Positions 27,752 through 37,289 of a stretch of 64,000 bases of DNA are shown here, piece by piece. The DNA lies in assembly GCA_963740455.1 (NCBI GenBank), contig CAVUEF010000010.1, forward strand, positions 1-64,000, written 5' to 3'. Position numbers and translations under genes: made by a program. The notes beneath the pieces are model-generated. The model made no database searches and was not told the origin of the DNA. It saw nothing but the letters and a program-made list of their open reading frames with translations. Positions within the stretch are counted from its first letter, which is position 1; the number at the start of each line of letters is the position of its first letter. The DNA is from Paucibacter sp963740455. GTDB taxonomy: Bacteria; Pseudomonadota; Gammaproteobacteria; Burkholderiales; Burkholderiaceae_C.

Positions 27752-30700
27752 ATGAATCGTTTCCGTTTAGGCGTTTCATTCATCGTCGTGGCAGCCGCCT
27801 TGGCGGCCTGTGGCGGCGGCAGCAATACGGCGTCCTCCACGGCAGCTCCGGCTGCGGCAGGGAGTCGCGCCACCGCACTGGGCCTGATGAAGGCACCGGA
27901 CGGTGTGTCCGTCGACCCGCGACTGGCCACAGCCAAAGGCAAGGTCGATGTCTGGGTGCAGCTCGACCAGAACTCGGTGGCGCGTGCCAGGGCGCTGTTC
28001 AACAAAGGTGAGAGTGGCCGCGCGCACGCGCTCAGCGCGCGATCCGGCGAAGGCAATGCCATGGCTGCGGCGATGGTCGCGCAGCGGGTCAGCATTCTGG
28101 CTCAGCAGGCCGCCACGGCTGACCGCATGTCGGCCCTGGGCGCCAAGGAACTGGGCCGCGTGCAAGTGGCGCACAACGCCATTGCCGTCACCATCGATGC
28201 CGCGCTTCTGCCCGAGTTGGCCAAGCTGCCCGGTGTCGTGCGCGTGCGGCCGGTGATCAATTACGAGATGCATCTGACCGACACAGTGCCGTACGTCGGC
28301 GGCACCGCCGTGCAGACAAGCGGCAAAGACGGTACCGGGGTCAGAGTGGCGGTGCTGGATTCCGGCATCGACTACACGCACAAGAACCTGGGCGGTTCCG
28401 GCACCCCTGCCGATTGGGCTGCGGCGACAGCCAATCCCGCCGTCATCCCTGTCGGCCTGTTCCCCACGGCCAAGGTGGTCGGAGGCTATGACTTCACGGG
28501 TTCCGCGTGGCCTAACGCAGCACGAAGCGAGGATCCGAACCCGATCGATGACGGAGCAGCACGCGGCCATGGCACGCACGTGTCCGACATCATCGCGGGC
28601 AAGAGCCTGGACGGCACACACAAGGGCATGGCCCCGGGCGCCCAGCTCTACGCAGTCAAGGTGTGTTCCAGCGTCAGCTCGAGCTGCAACGGCGTCGCCT
28701 TGCTGAAGGGCATGGACTTCGCGCTCGACCCCGACGGCAACCCCGCCACCGACGACGCTGTCGATGTCATCAACATGTCCCTGGGCAGCAGCTACGGTCA
28801 GATCGAAGACGACTTGACGCAGGCGGTCAGCAATGCCGTGGCCTCGGGCGTGATCGTGGTCATTTCAGCCGGGAATTCGGCCGACCGTCCCTATATCGTC
28901 GGCTCGCCGTCGATCGCCGCGGGGGCGATCAGCGTCGCGCAGACGCAGGTGCCCAGCGCCACGGCGGTCCCCCTGCTCGTCAATGCACCGGCGTCGATCG
29001 CCGGCGTGTACGGCAACACCGCCACGTTGGACTGGGCGCCGATCGGCGCCGGTGTCACGGGCGATGTGGTCTATGTCGGACGCGGATGCGCGGGCGATGT
29101 GCCACTGGCCAACGCGAGCGGCAAGATTGCACTCATCGACCGCGGACTTTGCAATATCAGCGAGAAGGTCGATAAGGCCGCCACCGCGGGCGCCATCGGC
29201 ACGCTGATCGGTCTCGTCGCTGCCGGCGACGCGGTGTCCTTCTCGCAAGGCAACGGGTCGAATTTCGTGCCCTCGATGGTCATACAGCAATCGCTGTCCT
29301 TCAGTATCAAGGGCAGGCTCGGTGCGGCCCAGACGGTCAACGTGTCGATGAGCAATGCTGCCGCCATCTCGCTGGTGGGCGGTGTCGCCGGCACGTCGTC
29401 GCGTGGCCCAGCCATGGGCACGCAACTCATCAAGCCGGAAATGGGCGCGCCGGGAGCGTCGGTGTCGGCCTTGGCCGGCAGTGGTGACGGCGCCTCCGCT
29501 TTTGGCGGCACCTCGGGTGCGGCACCCATGGTGTCCGGGGCAGCGGCGTTGATGGTGCAGGCGCACCCGACGCGTACGGCACTGCAGATCAAGGCACAGT
29601 TGATGAACAGCGCAGAGACCGTGGTCTACACCAACCCGGCGACTTTGCCGGGCGGGCTGGCACCGATCTCGCGCGTGGGCGCCGGTGAATTGCGCGTGGA
29701 CCGTGCCGTGGCGCTGAGTTCCGCCGCCTGGGACACGCAGGCACTGTCTGCGGCACTGTCCTTCGGCGCGGTCGAAGCGGACAAGCAGGTGATCCTGAAC
29801 AAGACGCTGACGGTCGAGAACTACTCCGCCACGTCGCGCACCTACACCGTCACGCCGAGCTTCCGCTATGCGGACGACGCCGCCACGGGAGCTGTGTTGG
29901 TGCAAGTGCAGGGCTCGGTGACGGTGCCTGCTGGCGGCAGTGCCACGGTGCCTGTTCGGTTGGTCATCAACCCGGCGACCTTGCCCGACTGGAACCTGGA
30001 CGGCGGCCCGAATGGCGGCAATGGAGCCCTTCTCAACGGCCCGGAATACGACGGTTACCTGACATTGACTGCCGGCCCCGAGAAGCTCTCAGTGCCTTGG
30101 CACGTGCTGCCGCGCAAGGCGGCTGCCATCACCGGTATCCGGCCCACCGGGGCGCGCGCCGCCAACGTGATCACACTCAAGAACGTGGGCGCTGACCTGA
30201 ACGGCGAGTACGACGCGTTTTCGCTGATCGGGGCCAGCCCTCAACTGCCGGCGAACGCCTTCCCGCTGCCGGGTGGCAACTTCGCGACCGTTGACCTGCG
30301 CTCGGTGGGTGTGCGCCACCTGCCTGCCGCGGTCTTCGGCGTCGACTACCTCCAGTTCGCGATCGCTACGCAGGGCCGCCAGAGCCATCCCTTGTATCCG
30401 CGGGGCCTTGAGGTGGACATTGACACGACCGGCGACGGCGTTGCAGACTTCTATGTCTACCAGGCTGAATCGGCTGGCTTTGCTTTGACGGGCCAGAGTG
30501 TTGTGGTGGTGGAGCGGGCCAGCAATGGTGCGCAGACCGTCCGTTTCTTCAATGACGCCGACCTCAACTCGGGCAACTCGATTTTCACCATCCTGTTGAG
30601 CGATCTCGGCATCACGCCCACCACAACGATTGGTCTGAATGTCGTTGCGTACGACAACTACTTCACCGGGGCGAGCTCCGACATGGTCAACGGCATGAAG

Positions 30701-30892
30701 TTCACGCCTGCCACGCCCAGGTACAGAGTCACGAGTGGCGTCCCGTTCGGCGTTGTCCCCAAGGGACCGCTGCTGAACGTGCCGTTCACGAAGAATGCGG
30801 CGGTTAACGCATCGCAGAGCAGTGAGACCGGCCTGCTGTTCATGTACCGTCGTAACGCGGGCGAAGAGAGCCAAGCCTTTGTGATCCCCTGA
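27752..30892 (+). CDS. Subtilisin-like (S8) serine protease lipoprotein
   Basis: A 1046-residue exported protease. ATG 27752 has GGAG upstream and gives a lipoprotein signal with lipobox LAAC (Cys20) followed by GGGS. A propeptide-like region (about 45-165) precedes the S8 domain: Asp203 (VAVLDSGID), His273 (GHGTHVSD) and Ser588 (GGTSGAAPMVSG). The long distance between His and Ser is due to an inserted PA-like domain (about 395-520). Residues after 640 are beta-rich, Fn3-like. It follows the PEP-CTERM gene by 84 bases and may share its sigma-54 promoter. The substrate is unknown. Confidence 0.88.
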   Translation: MNRFRLGVSFIVVAAALAACGGGSNTASSTAAPAAAGSRATALGLMKAPDGVSVDPRLATAKGKVDVWVQLDQNSVARARALFNKGESGRAHALSARSGEGNAMAAAMVAQRVSILAQQAATADRMSALGAKELGRVQVAHNAIAVTIDAALLPELAKLPGVVRVRPVINYEMHLTDTVPYVGGTAVQTSGKDGTGVRVAVLDSGIDYTHKNLGGSGTPADWAAATANPAVIPVGLFPTAKVVGGYDFTGSAWPNAARSEDPNPIDDGAARGHGTHVSDIIAGKSLDGTHKGMAPGAQLYAVKVCSSVSSSCNGVALLKGMDFALDPDGNPATDDAVDVINMSLGSSYGQIEDDLTQAVSNAVASGVIVVISAGNSADRPYIVGSPSIAAGAISVAQTQVPSATAVPLLVNAPASIAGVYGNTATLDWAPIGAGVTGDVVYVGRGCAGDVPLANASGKIALIDRGLCNISEKVDKAATAGAIGTLIGLVAAGDAVSFSQGNGSNFVPSMVIQQSLSFSIKGRLGAAQTVNVSMSNAAAISLVGGVAGTSSRGPAMGTQLIKPEMGAPGASVSALAGSGDGASAFGGTSGAAPMVSGAAALMVQAHPTRTALQIKAQLMNSAETVVYTNPATLPGGLAPISRVGAGELRVDRAVALSSAAWDTQALSAALSFGAVEADKQVILNKTLTVENYSATSRTYTVTPSFRYADDAATGAVLVQVQGSVTVPAGGSATVPVRLVINPATLPDWNLDGGPNGGNGALLNGPEYDGYLTLTAGPEKLSVPWHVLPRKAAAITGIRPTGARAANVITLKNVGADLNGEYDAFSLIGASPQLPANAFPLPGGNFATVDLRSVGVRHLPAAVFGVDYLQFAIATQGRQSHPLYPRGLEVDIDTTGDGVADFYVYQAESAGFALTGQSVVVVERASNGAQTVRFFNDADLNSGNSIFTILLSDLGITPTTTIGLNVVAYDNYFTGASSDMVNGMKFTPATPRYRVTSGVPFGVVPKGPLLNVPFTKNAAVNASQSSETGLLFMYRRNAGEESQAFVIP

Positions 30893-31369
30893 AGCTTGGG
30901 TGGTTCAAACGTCCCTTTCCGTGCCGGAGAGGGACGGCCAGACCCGACATTGACCGCCCTGAACGCGGCCTTTGAGGCCGACAGAGGCTCGCGGCCGGTA
31001 ACCCGGCCGCAGTTGGCCATCAAGTCGGTCACATACGGGTCTACGCTGACGATCAGGTCGTTTTGTCCACTATCCTGGTTTGTGTCGGGGCCCACTGTCC
31101 AGAATCGCGCGATGAGCTTCAGCTCGTCGCCACGGTTCGGGTAGTGCTTCAGGTCGATCTCAAAGGCGCGCTTGAGCGGCTTGGCCCGACGCAGCCGCGC
31201 TTGGCGGTGATACGCACGGCCCACCACGCACTCGGCAGCTTGCGCTGCCGCAAGCGCCGTCGTCCGGCCGCTTTCGCCCGTCGCGCCCACGCTCCCGCGT
31301 GGGTCAACATGACAGACAAGAAAGACCTGCAGGAGAAGCAGTACGCAGCATCGATGTCCGCGGTCTTCT
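30893..31369. other. Non-coding stretch with transposase relic
   Basis: This 477-base gap between two convergent units has no intact gene. Its minus strand carries the transposase remnant listed next. The rest shows nothing I recognise. Confidence 0.5.
31108..31179 (-). pseudogene. Relic of an IS91-like transposase C-terminus
   Basis: The minus strand encodes PLKRAFEIDLKHYPNRGDEL then KLIA. This matches the conserved zinc-finger end of IS91-type transposases (LLKRVFDIDxEHCPNCGGEL, KIIA), but both cysteines are changed (to Tyr and Arg) and a Gly to Asp. Similarity stops after about 24 residues. No inverted repeats or other transposase parts are visible, so this is an old fragment. Confidence 0.5.
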
Positions 31370-32365
31370 TCAATCGTACTGACCCGGCCGCGCTTTGCCG
31401 CGGAATACGTAGTACGAAAACACGGTGTAGGCGACGATGAAGGGCAGCACGATGAGCGTGCCGATGAGCACCACTTTCAGCGATGACGGGTGCGCTGCGG
31501 CCTGCCAGAAGGTCAATCGGTCGATCACCACGTAGGGAAACAGGCTGTAGGCGAGTCCGATGAAGGCGAGCATGAAGATCGCCACCGTGCCGGCGAACGG
31601 CGTCCAATGCGCGGCACCTGCATCGCCGCGGGCCACGCGCCCTGCCGAGCGCCACACCCAGATCCATGCGACGAGGGTCGCCAGCGGCAGCAGCATCAGC
31701 GAAAGAGTCGCCGGAAAATCGAACCATTTCATCTGCACCGTTGGGCTCACGAACGGTGTCGCCAGGCTCACCGCAGCGACGCCGAGCGCGACCCACAGCA
31801 GGCCCCAGCGCGTCCAGGCGACGGCCTTTTTTTGCAGCGTTCCCTCGGTCTTGTAGATCAGCCAGGTCGCGCCCAGCAGCACGTAACCGCCGCACAGCGA
31901 GGCACCCACCACCAGCGCGTACAGCAGATAGCCGAAACCCGAGTCGAAGCCGGTGATGTAGCGCCCGAGCATCAAGCCCTGCGAGAACGAGGCGAGGAAG
32001 GATCCGCCGTAGAACAGCCAGTTCCACAGCTCGCGGTGCCAGCCCTCGGCCTTGACGCGGAACTCGAACGCCACGCCGCGCAGCATCAGCCCGATCAGCA
32101 TCGCCGCCACCGGCAGGTAGAGCGCCCCGAGCACCACGCCGTGCGCTTGCGGAAACGCCACCAGCAGGATGCCCACGCCCAGCACCAGCCAGGTTTCGTT
32201 GGCGTCCCAGAACGGGCCGATAGAGGCCACCATCAGCTCCTGTTCGAGCGCGTCGGCCGCGGGCATGAGCATGCCTACGCCGAGGTCGTAACCGTCGAGC
32301 ACGACGTAGGCGAGCACCGCCACGCCCATCAGCGCGGCAAAAATCAGCGTCAGATCGGGGTTCAT
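31370..32365 (-). CDS. cioB: Cytochrome bd-type quinol oxidase subunit II
   Basis: Membrane subunit of a bd-type terminal oxidase, 331 residues, with about eight hydrophobic segments. Family features are YVVLDGYDLGVGML, FWDANETWLVLG, the GVAFEFRVKAEGW loop and C-terminal FPYVVIDRLTFWQAA. ATG 32365 overlaps the cioA stop (ATGA), so the two are coupled. No small CydX-like gene is seen downstream. It is paired with a short-Q-loop subunit I, which is why I use cio rather than cyd. Confidence 0.92.
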   Translation of the reverse strand: MNPDLTLIFAALMGVAVLAYVVLDGYDLGVGMLMPAADALEQELMVASIGPFWDANETWLVLGVGILLVAFPQAHGVVLGALYLPVAAMLIGLMLRGVAFEFRVKAEGWHRELWNWLFYGGSFLASFSQGLMLGRYITGFDSGFGYLLYALVVGASLCGGYVLLGATWLIYKTEGTLQKKAVAWTRWGLLWVALGVAAVSLATPFVSPTVQMKWFDFPATLSLMLLPLATLVAWIWVWRSAGRVARGDAGAAHWTPFAGTVAIFMLAFIGLAYSLFPYVVIDRLTFWQAAAHPSSLKVVLIGTLIVLPFIVAYTVFSYYVFRGKARPGQYD

Positions 32366-33687
32366 GGTAAGTCTGCCTTTGCTGGCGTCGCGCCCTTGCC
32401 GGCAAGGTGGGTGATGACCACCATGTAGGCGCCGAGCATCAGCGCGTAGACGAGCACATAGCCAGTGAGGCTGGCACCGAGCTGCGCGTCGCGAACTCGT
32501 CCCACCGCCTGCGAGGTTCTCAGGATGCCCGTCACCAGCCAGGGCTGGCGTCCGATTTCTGTGACCAGCCAGCCTGCGAGTGTTGCCACCCACCCGGAAA
32601 ACGTGAAACCGGCGAGGCTCCACAACAACCAGCGTGGCGGCGCCGCGTGCTTGCGCAACAGCCAGACGCTGAGCCACGCCAGTGCCAGCATGGCCGTCCC
32701 CAGCGCCAGCATCAGGCGAAAGGCGAAGAACACCGGCGCCACCGGCGGCGTGTCCGGCGCAAACGCCGACAGGCCTTTTACCTCGCCGTCCAGATCGTGT
32801 GTGAGGATCAGGCTCGCCAGCCGCGGCACTTCGATCGCATAGTCGTTGTGCTGCGTTGCCTCGTTCGGCACGGCGAACAGCACCAGCGGCGCACCGCGCG
32901 TGGTGTGCCACAGCGCCTCGATCGCGGCTACTTTCGCCGGCTGGTGCGCCAAGGTATTCAGGCCGTGTTGATCGCCGACAAAGATCTGCAGCGGGGCAAG
33001 CACCGCAGCGACCAGCACGCCGGTGCGCAGCGTGCGCAGCGCCGACGCGTCGGCCGTGGCGTGCAGCAGGCGCCAGGCCGACAGACCCGCGATGACGAAA
33101 GAGGCGGTGAGCCCGGAGGCGAGCAGCATATGCGTGAATCGGTACGGAAACGACGGATTGAAAATCACCTGCTGCCAGTCGCCCGCGATCAGCACGCCGT
33201 CGGCTATCACCTGGCCGGCAGGCGTGTGCATCCAGGAATTGAGCGCGAGAATCCAGAAGGCGGAGAACAGGGTGCCGACGGCCACCATCAGGGTCGCCCC
33301 GATGTGAACCCAGGCCGGCACGCGGTTCATGCCGAACAGCATCACGCCGAGAAAAGTGGCTTCGAGAAAGAACGCGGTCAGCACCTCGAAGGCGAGCAGC
33401 GGGCCGGCGATGTTGCCGACCTGGTTCATGAAGCCCGGCCAGTTGGTGCCGAACTGAAACGACATGGTGATGCCGGTGACCGCGCCCATGGCGAAGGTGA
33501 GAGCGAAGACCTTCACCCACAGCTTGTAGGTCGCGAGCCACGCGGCGTCGCCGCTCTTCGCGTAGCGGATGCGGAAGTACACCAGAAACCACGCCAGTGC
33601 GATGGTGAGGGCCGGGAACAGGATGTGAAAGCCGATGTTCAGCCCGAACTGGGCGCGCGCTAGCAAGATGAGATCAGAGTTGTCCAT
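32362..33687 (-). CDS. cioA: Cytochrome bd-type quinol oxidase subunit I, short Q-loop (CIO type)
   Basis: Haem-bearing quinol oxidase subunit of 441 residues. His21 in FGLNIGFHILFP corresponds to the high-spin haem ligand, and WPGFMNQVGNI, SWMHTPAGQ and TEIGRQPWLVTG are family motifs. The Q-loop is short and the total length is below E. coli CydA (about 520), as in cyanide-insensitive oxidases. Such enzymes oxidise ubiquinol at low oxygen or under cyanide or sulfide stress. The 275-base gap upstream shows no clear FNR site. Confidence 0.92.
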   Translation of the reverse strand: MDNSDLILLARAQFGLNIGFHILFPALTIALAWFLVYFRIRYAKSGDAAWLATYKLWVKVFALTFAMGAVTGITMSFQFGTNWPGFMNQVGNIAGPLLAFEVLTAFFLEATFLGVMLFGMNRVPAWVHIGATLMVAVGTLFSAFWILALNSWMHTPAGQVIADGVLIAGDWQQVIFNPSFPYRFTHMLLASGLTASFVIAGLSAWRLLHATADASALRTLRTGVLVAAVLAPLQIFVGDQHGLNTLAHQPAKVAAIEALWHTTRGAPLVLFAVPNEATQHNDYAIEVPRLASLILTHDLDGEVKGLSAFAPDTPPVAPVFFAFRLMLALGTAMLALAWLSVWLLRKHAAPPRWLLWSLAGFTFSGWVATLAGWLVTEIGRQPWLVTGILRTSQAVGRVRDAQLGASLTGYVLVYALMLGAYMVVITHLAGKGATPAKADLP

Positions 33688-33962
33688 GGTGGTCGCAAAC
33701 CAAACAAGGGCGTCACGATCCGGCGCTCGTGAGTAATGTTACGCCACCCTGTTTCAGCGAGTACTACGCCGCCCTCGCAAACGAGTGGGCGGCCGAGCGG
33801 TGCGATGCGTCATCGCCTGAAAGGAATCAACCGCGCAGGTCCCCGCCCTTGCGCATGTCGATGGCGCGCGCCGACGACATTGGGCACAATCCGGGCAGAA
33901 TCCACGTCACGACAAGCTTGACACCTGCCACCCAGTCGACACAGCCAGAGAGCCATTGCTTC

Positions 33963-34577
33963 ATGTACAACCCGAGCCGATTTGCCATCAGCGACTTGTC
34001 GCTGGCCAAGCAACTGATTGCCGCGCATCCCTTGGCCTTGCTGATCGGCCCCGACGCCGATCAGCAAAGCTTCGTGAGCCACATACCGTTGTCGGTGATC
34101 GAAGACGAACAGGGCTGGATGTTGGAAGGGCATATGGCGCGCGCCAATCCGCACTGGAACTGGCTGTCGCAACAGACCACGGCGCTGGCGGTGTTCAGCG
34201 GGCCGGGCGCCTATGTGTCACCCTCGCATTACGAGGACCTGCAACAAGTGCCTACCTGGAACTACCTGGCCGTGCATGTCTACGGCCGCCTGACCCTGAT
34301 CGACGAGGCGCAGGCCAAGGACGCGCTGCTCAAGCGCCTGATCGCGCGGCACGAGCCCGCCTACGCCGCGCAGTGGCGTGGCCTGCCCGAGGACTACCGG
34401 CAGAAGATGCTGCAGGCCATCGTCGGGTTTCGCCTGCACGTGACGCGCTGGGAGGGCAAGTTCAAGCTGAGCCAGAACCGCTCGGCTGCAGAACGTGATC
34501 GCATCCAGCAGAGTTATCGCGAAGGAACGGCTCAGGAGCAGTCAGTCGCGCAGTGGATGGCCCGGCTGGGGCTCTGA
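33963..34577 (+). CDS. PaiB-like FMN-binding protein
   Basis: A 204-residue protein of the FMN-binding split-barrel group often called negative transcriptional regulator PaiB. Typical parts: MYNPSRFAISD, HPLALLI, SHIPL, LEGHMARANPHW, VFSGPGAYVSPSHY and VPTWNYLAVHVYG. ATG 33963 starts exactly at the family N-terminus; a longer frame from 33729 is not supported. No DNA-binding domain is visible, so the regulator label is traditional rather than shown. Confidence 0.85.
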   Translation: MYNPSRFAISDLSLAKQLIAAHPLALLIGPDADQQSFVSHIPLSVIEDEQGWMLEGHMARANPHWNWLSQQTTALAVFSGPGAYVSPSHYEDLQQVPTWNYLAVHVYGRLTLIDEAQAKDALLKRLIARHEPAYAAQWRGLPEDYRQKMLQAIVGFRLHVTRWEGKFKLSQNRSAAERDRIQQSYREGTAQEQSVAQWMARLGL

Positions 34578-34596
34578 GCGCCGCGCAAACGGCGCG

Positions 34597-36282
34597 TCAC
34601 ATGCCCGCGTAAGTCGGCCCGCCGCCGCCTTCGGGGGTGACCCAGACGATGTTCTGCGTCGGGTCCTTGATGTCGCAGGTCTTGCAGTGCACGCAGTTCT
34701 GCGCATTGATCTGCAAGCGGTCCGAAGCGTCGGCGTCCTTCACGAATTCGTAGACGCCGGCCGGGCAGTAACGCGCTTCAGGTCCGGCGAACTTGGCCAG
34801 GTTGATAGCCACCGGGACCGATGCGTCCTTCAGCGTTAGATGCGCCGGCTGGTTCTCTTCATGGTTGGTGTTCGAGATGAACACCGACGAGAGGCGGTCG
34901 AAGGTCAGCTTGCCGTCGGGCTTGGGATAGTCGATCTTGGCGCACTCGGCGGCCGGCAGCAGGTAGGTGTGATCGGCGCGCGTGCGGTGTCGGGTCCAGG
35001 GCGGTGACTTGAACCCGAGCTTGGGCAACAGCCACTGCTCGATGCCTGTCATAAGAGCGCCGACGGTGTTGCCCAGCTTGAACCATTGCTTGAAGTTGCG
35101 CGAACCATTCAGTTCGTCGTACAGCCAGCTTTGCTCGAAGGCTGCCGGGTAGCTCAGGAGTTCGTCATGCTGGCGGCCCGCCGTGATGGCCTCGAACGCG
35201 GCCTCGGCGGCGAGCATGCCCGACTTGATCGCAGCATGGCTGCCCTTGATGCGCGCAGCGTTCAGATAGCCGGCTTCGCAACCCACCAGTGCGCCGCCCG
35301 GGAAGACCTGCTTGGGCACGCTCAACAGGCCGCCTGCGGTGATGGCGCGCGCGCCGTAGCCTATGCGCGTGCCGCCTTCGATATGGGAGCGCACGCTGGG
35401 GTGAGTCTTCCAGCGCTGCATTTCCTCGAAAGGGCTGAGCCAGGGGTTCTTGTAGTCCAGGCCGACCACAAAGCCCAGGCTGACCTTGTTGTCCTCCTGG
35501 TGGTAGAGAAAGCCGCCGCCATACGTGTGCTTGTCCATCGGCCAGCCGGCGGTGTGCACGACCATGCCGGGCTTGGCTTGACTCGCGGGCACCTCCCACA
35601 ACTCCTTGATGCCGATCGCATAGCTTTGCGGATCGCGGCCCGCATCGAGCTGGTATTTGGCGATCAACTGTTTGCCCAGGCTCCCGCGCGCGCCTTCGGC
35701 AAACACCGTGTACTTGCCGAGCAGTTCCATGCCGAGTTGAAAGCTGGCCAGTGGCTCGCCATTTTTTCCCAGCCCCAGATTGCCGGTGGCCACGCCGCGC
35801 ACGCTGCCGTCATCGCCATACAGCAGCTCGGCGGCGGCGAAGCCAGGGAAGATGTCGACACCCAGACCTTCGGCCTGTTGACCCATCCATTTGGTGAGCG
35901 CGCCCAGCGAGATCACGTAATTGCCGTGGTTGTGAAAGCATTGGGGTGTCAGCCAGTCCGGCGTGCGTTGGGCGCCGGTTGCCGAGAGAAACAGCACGTC
36001 GTCGCCGGTGACGGCCTGGTTCAGCGGCGCGCCGAGCTCCTTCCAGTTGGGGAACAACTCGGTCAAGGCGCCGGGGTCGAGCACCGCGCCAGACAGGATG
36101 TGAGCGCCGGGCTCCGATCCCTTCTCAAGCACCACCACCGACACCTCCCGACCCTTGGCCGCAGCGAGCTGCTTGAGCCGGATCGCTGTCGCGAGCCCCG
36201 CCGGGCCGGCACCGACCACGACCACGTCGTATTCCATGCTTTCGCGTGGGCCGTACTGCGCGATCAACTGCTCGGGTGTCAT
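34597..36282 (-). CDS. Electron transfer flavoprotein-ubiquinone oxidoreductase
   Basis: Membrane-bound flavoprotein (561 residues) passing electrons from ETF, and so from fatty-acid and amino-acid dehydrogenases, to ubiquinone. FAD fold VVVVGAGPAGLATAIRLKQL near residue 20; ubiquinone-binding and membrane helix regions include GGALVGCEAGYLNAARIKGSH; the C-terminal 4Fe-4S ferredoxin-like domain has NCVHCKTCDIKDP. ATG 36282 is preferred because AAGGA lies five bases before it; ATG 36288 is possible. It complements the beta-oxidation enzyme at 23570. Confidence 0.92.
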   Translation of the reverse strand: MTPEQLIAQYGPRESMEYDVVVVGAGPAGLATAIRLKQLAAAKGREVSVVVLEKGSEPGAHILSGAVLDPGALTELFPNWKELGAPLNQAVTGDDVLFLSATGAQRTPDWLTPQCFHNHGNYVISLGALTKWMGQQAEGLGVDIFPGFAAAELLYGDDGSVRGVATGNLGLGKNGEPLASFQLGMELLGKYTVFAEGARGSLGKQLIAKYQLDAGRDPQSYAIGIKELWEVPASQAKPGMVVHTAGWPMDKHTYGGGFLYHQEDNKVSLGFVVGLDYKNPWLSPFEEMQRWKTHPSVRSHIEGGTRIGYGARAITAGGLLSVPKQVFPGGALVGCEAGYLNAARIKGSHAAIKSGMLAAEAAFEAITAGRQHDELLSYPAAFEQSWLYDELNGSRNFKQWFKLGNTVGALMTGIEQWLLPKLGFKSPPWTRHRTRADHTYLLPAAECAKIDYPKPDGKLTFDRLSSVFISNTNHEENQPAHLTLKDASVPVAINLAKFAGPEARYCPAGVYEFVKDADASDRLQINAQNCVHCKTCDIKDPTQNIVWVTPEGGGGPTYAGM

Positions 36283-36496
36283 GCTCATCCTTGCTGGGTG
36301 GGGTGTGGCCATGAGTCAGATCAGGCCCAGGATGGCGCTCATTTTAGAGGCGAAAGACGAACAAAAAGAACGATCGTGCTTTTCGTTGAAACTGTTTCGC
36401 CCCTGTTTGACTTGGGTGGGCGGCGCGACGCGCCGGACGGGACTGTTCCATGGCTTCGTGCTATCGTGAATGCAACCTCTTCAACTGCATAAATCC

Positions 36497-37279
36497 ATGA
36501 GCTACAGCATTGATCTTTCCGGCCGCGTGGCACTCGTCACCGGCGCGTCCAGCGGCTTGGGCGCACAGTTCGCCAAGACCTTGGCACAGGCGGGCGCCGC
36601 GGTGGTGCTCGCCGGTCGTCGCATCGAGCGCTTGAAGAACCTGCGCGCCGAAATCGAAGCGGCTGGCGGCGACGCCCATGTGGTGACGCTGGACGTGACC
36701 GACCATGACAGCATCAAGTCGGCCGTGGCGCACGCCGAGACCGAGGTCGGCACCTTGGATATCCTGATCAACAACTCGGGCGTCAGCACCACGCAAAAGC
36801 TTGTCGACGTGAGCCCCGAGGACTACGACTTCGTGATGAATACCAACACCAAGGGAGCCTTCTTCGTGGCGCAGGAGGTGGGCAAACGCATGCTCGCGCG
36901 CGCGCGTGGCGCGGCGCCCGGCACGTACCTTGGCGGGCGCATTGTCAACATCGCGTCGATGGCAGGCCTGCGCGCGCTCAGCCAGATTGGCGTGTATGCG
37001 ATGAGCAAGGCGGCAGTCATCCACATGACGCGTGCCATGGCGCTCGAATGGGGCAAGTACGGCATCAACGTGAACGCGATCTGCCCCGGCTATATCGACA
37101 CCGAGATCAACCATCACTACTGGGACACCGAGCAGGGGCAGAAACTCATGAAGATGCTGCCGCGCAAGCGCGTGGGCCAGCCGCAGGATCTGGACACGGT
37201 GCTGATGATGTTGTGCGCCAAGGAAAGCCACTTCATCAATGGCGCGGTGATTCAGGCCGACGACGGTTTTGCGGTCTGA
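36497..37279 (+). CDS. Short-chain dehydrogenase/reductase
   Basis: A 260-residue SDR oxidoreductase of the classical type. Cofactor site TGASSGLG (residues 13-20), NNSG, catalytic Ser in NIASMAG and YAMSK motif, and CPGYIDTEIN. The ARG in LAGRRIERL suggests NADPH. Such enzymes reduce 3-oxoacyl thioesters or other ketones; substrate unknown. It is followed after 10 bases by a DUF480 gene. Confidence 0.85.
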   Translation: MSYSIDLSGRVALVTGASSGLGAQFAKTLAQAGAAVVLAGRRIERLKNLRAEIEAAGGDAHVVTLDVTDHDSIKSAVAHAETEVGTLDILINNSGVSTTQKLVDVSPEDYDFVMNTNTKGAFFVAQEVGKRMLARARGAAPGTYLGGRIVNIASMAGLRALSQIGVYAMSKAAVIHMTRAMALEWGKYGINVNAICPGYIDTEINHHYWDTEQGQKLMKMLPRKRVGQPQDLDTVLMMLCAKESHFINGAVIQADDGFAV

Positions 37280-37289
37280 GGGCATCAAC

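Noticed and set aside
31370..33592. 740-residue frame spanning cioB and antiframe cioA
   Set aside because: It is cioB extended upstream through an out-of-frame reading of cioA; the true start at 32365 is marked by the ATGA overlap.
33688..33962. FNR site upstream of cioA
   Set aside because: No TTGAT-N4-ATCAA-like sequence was found in the gap.
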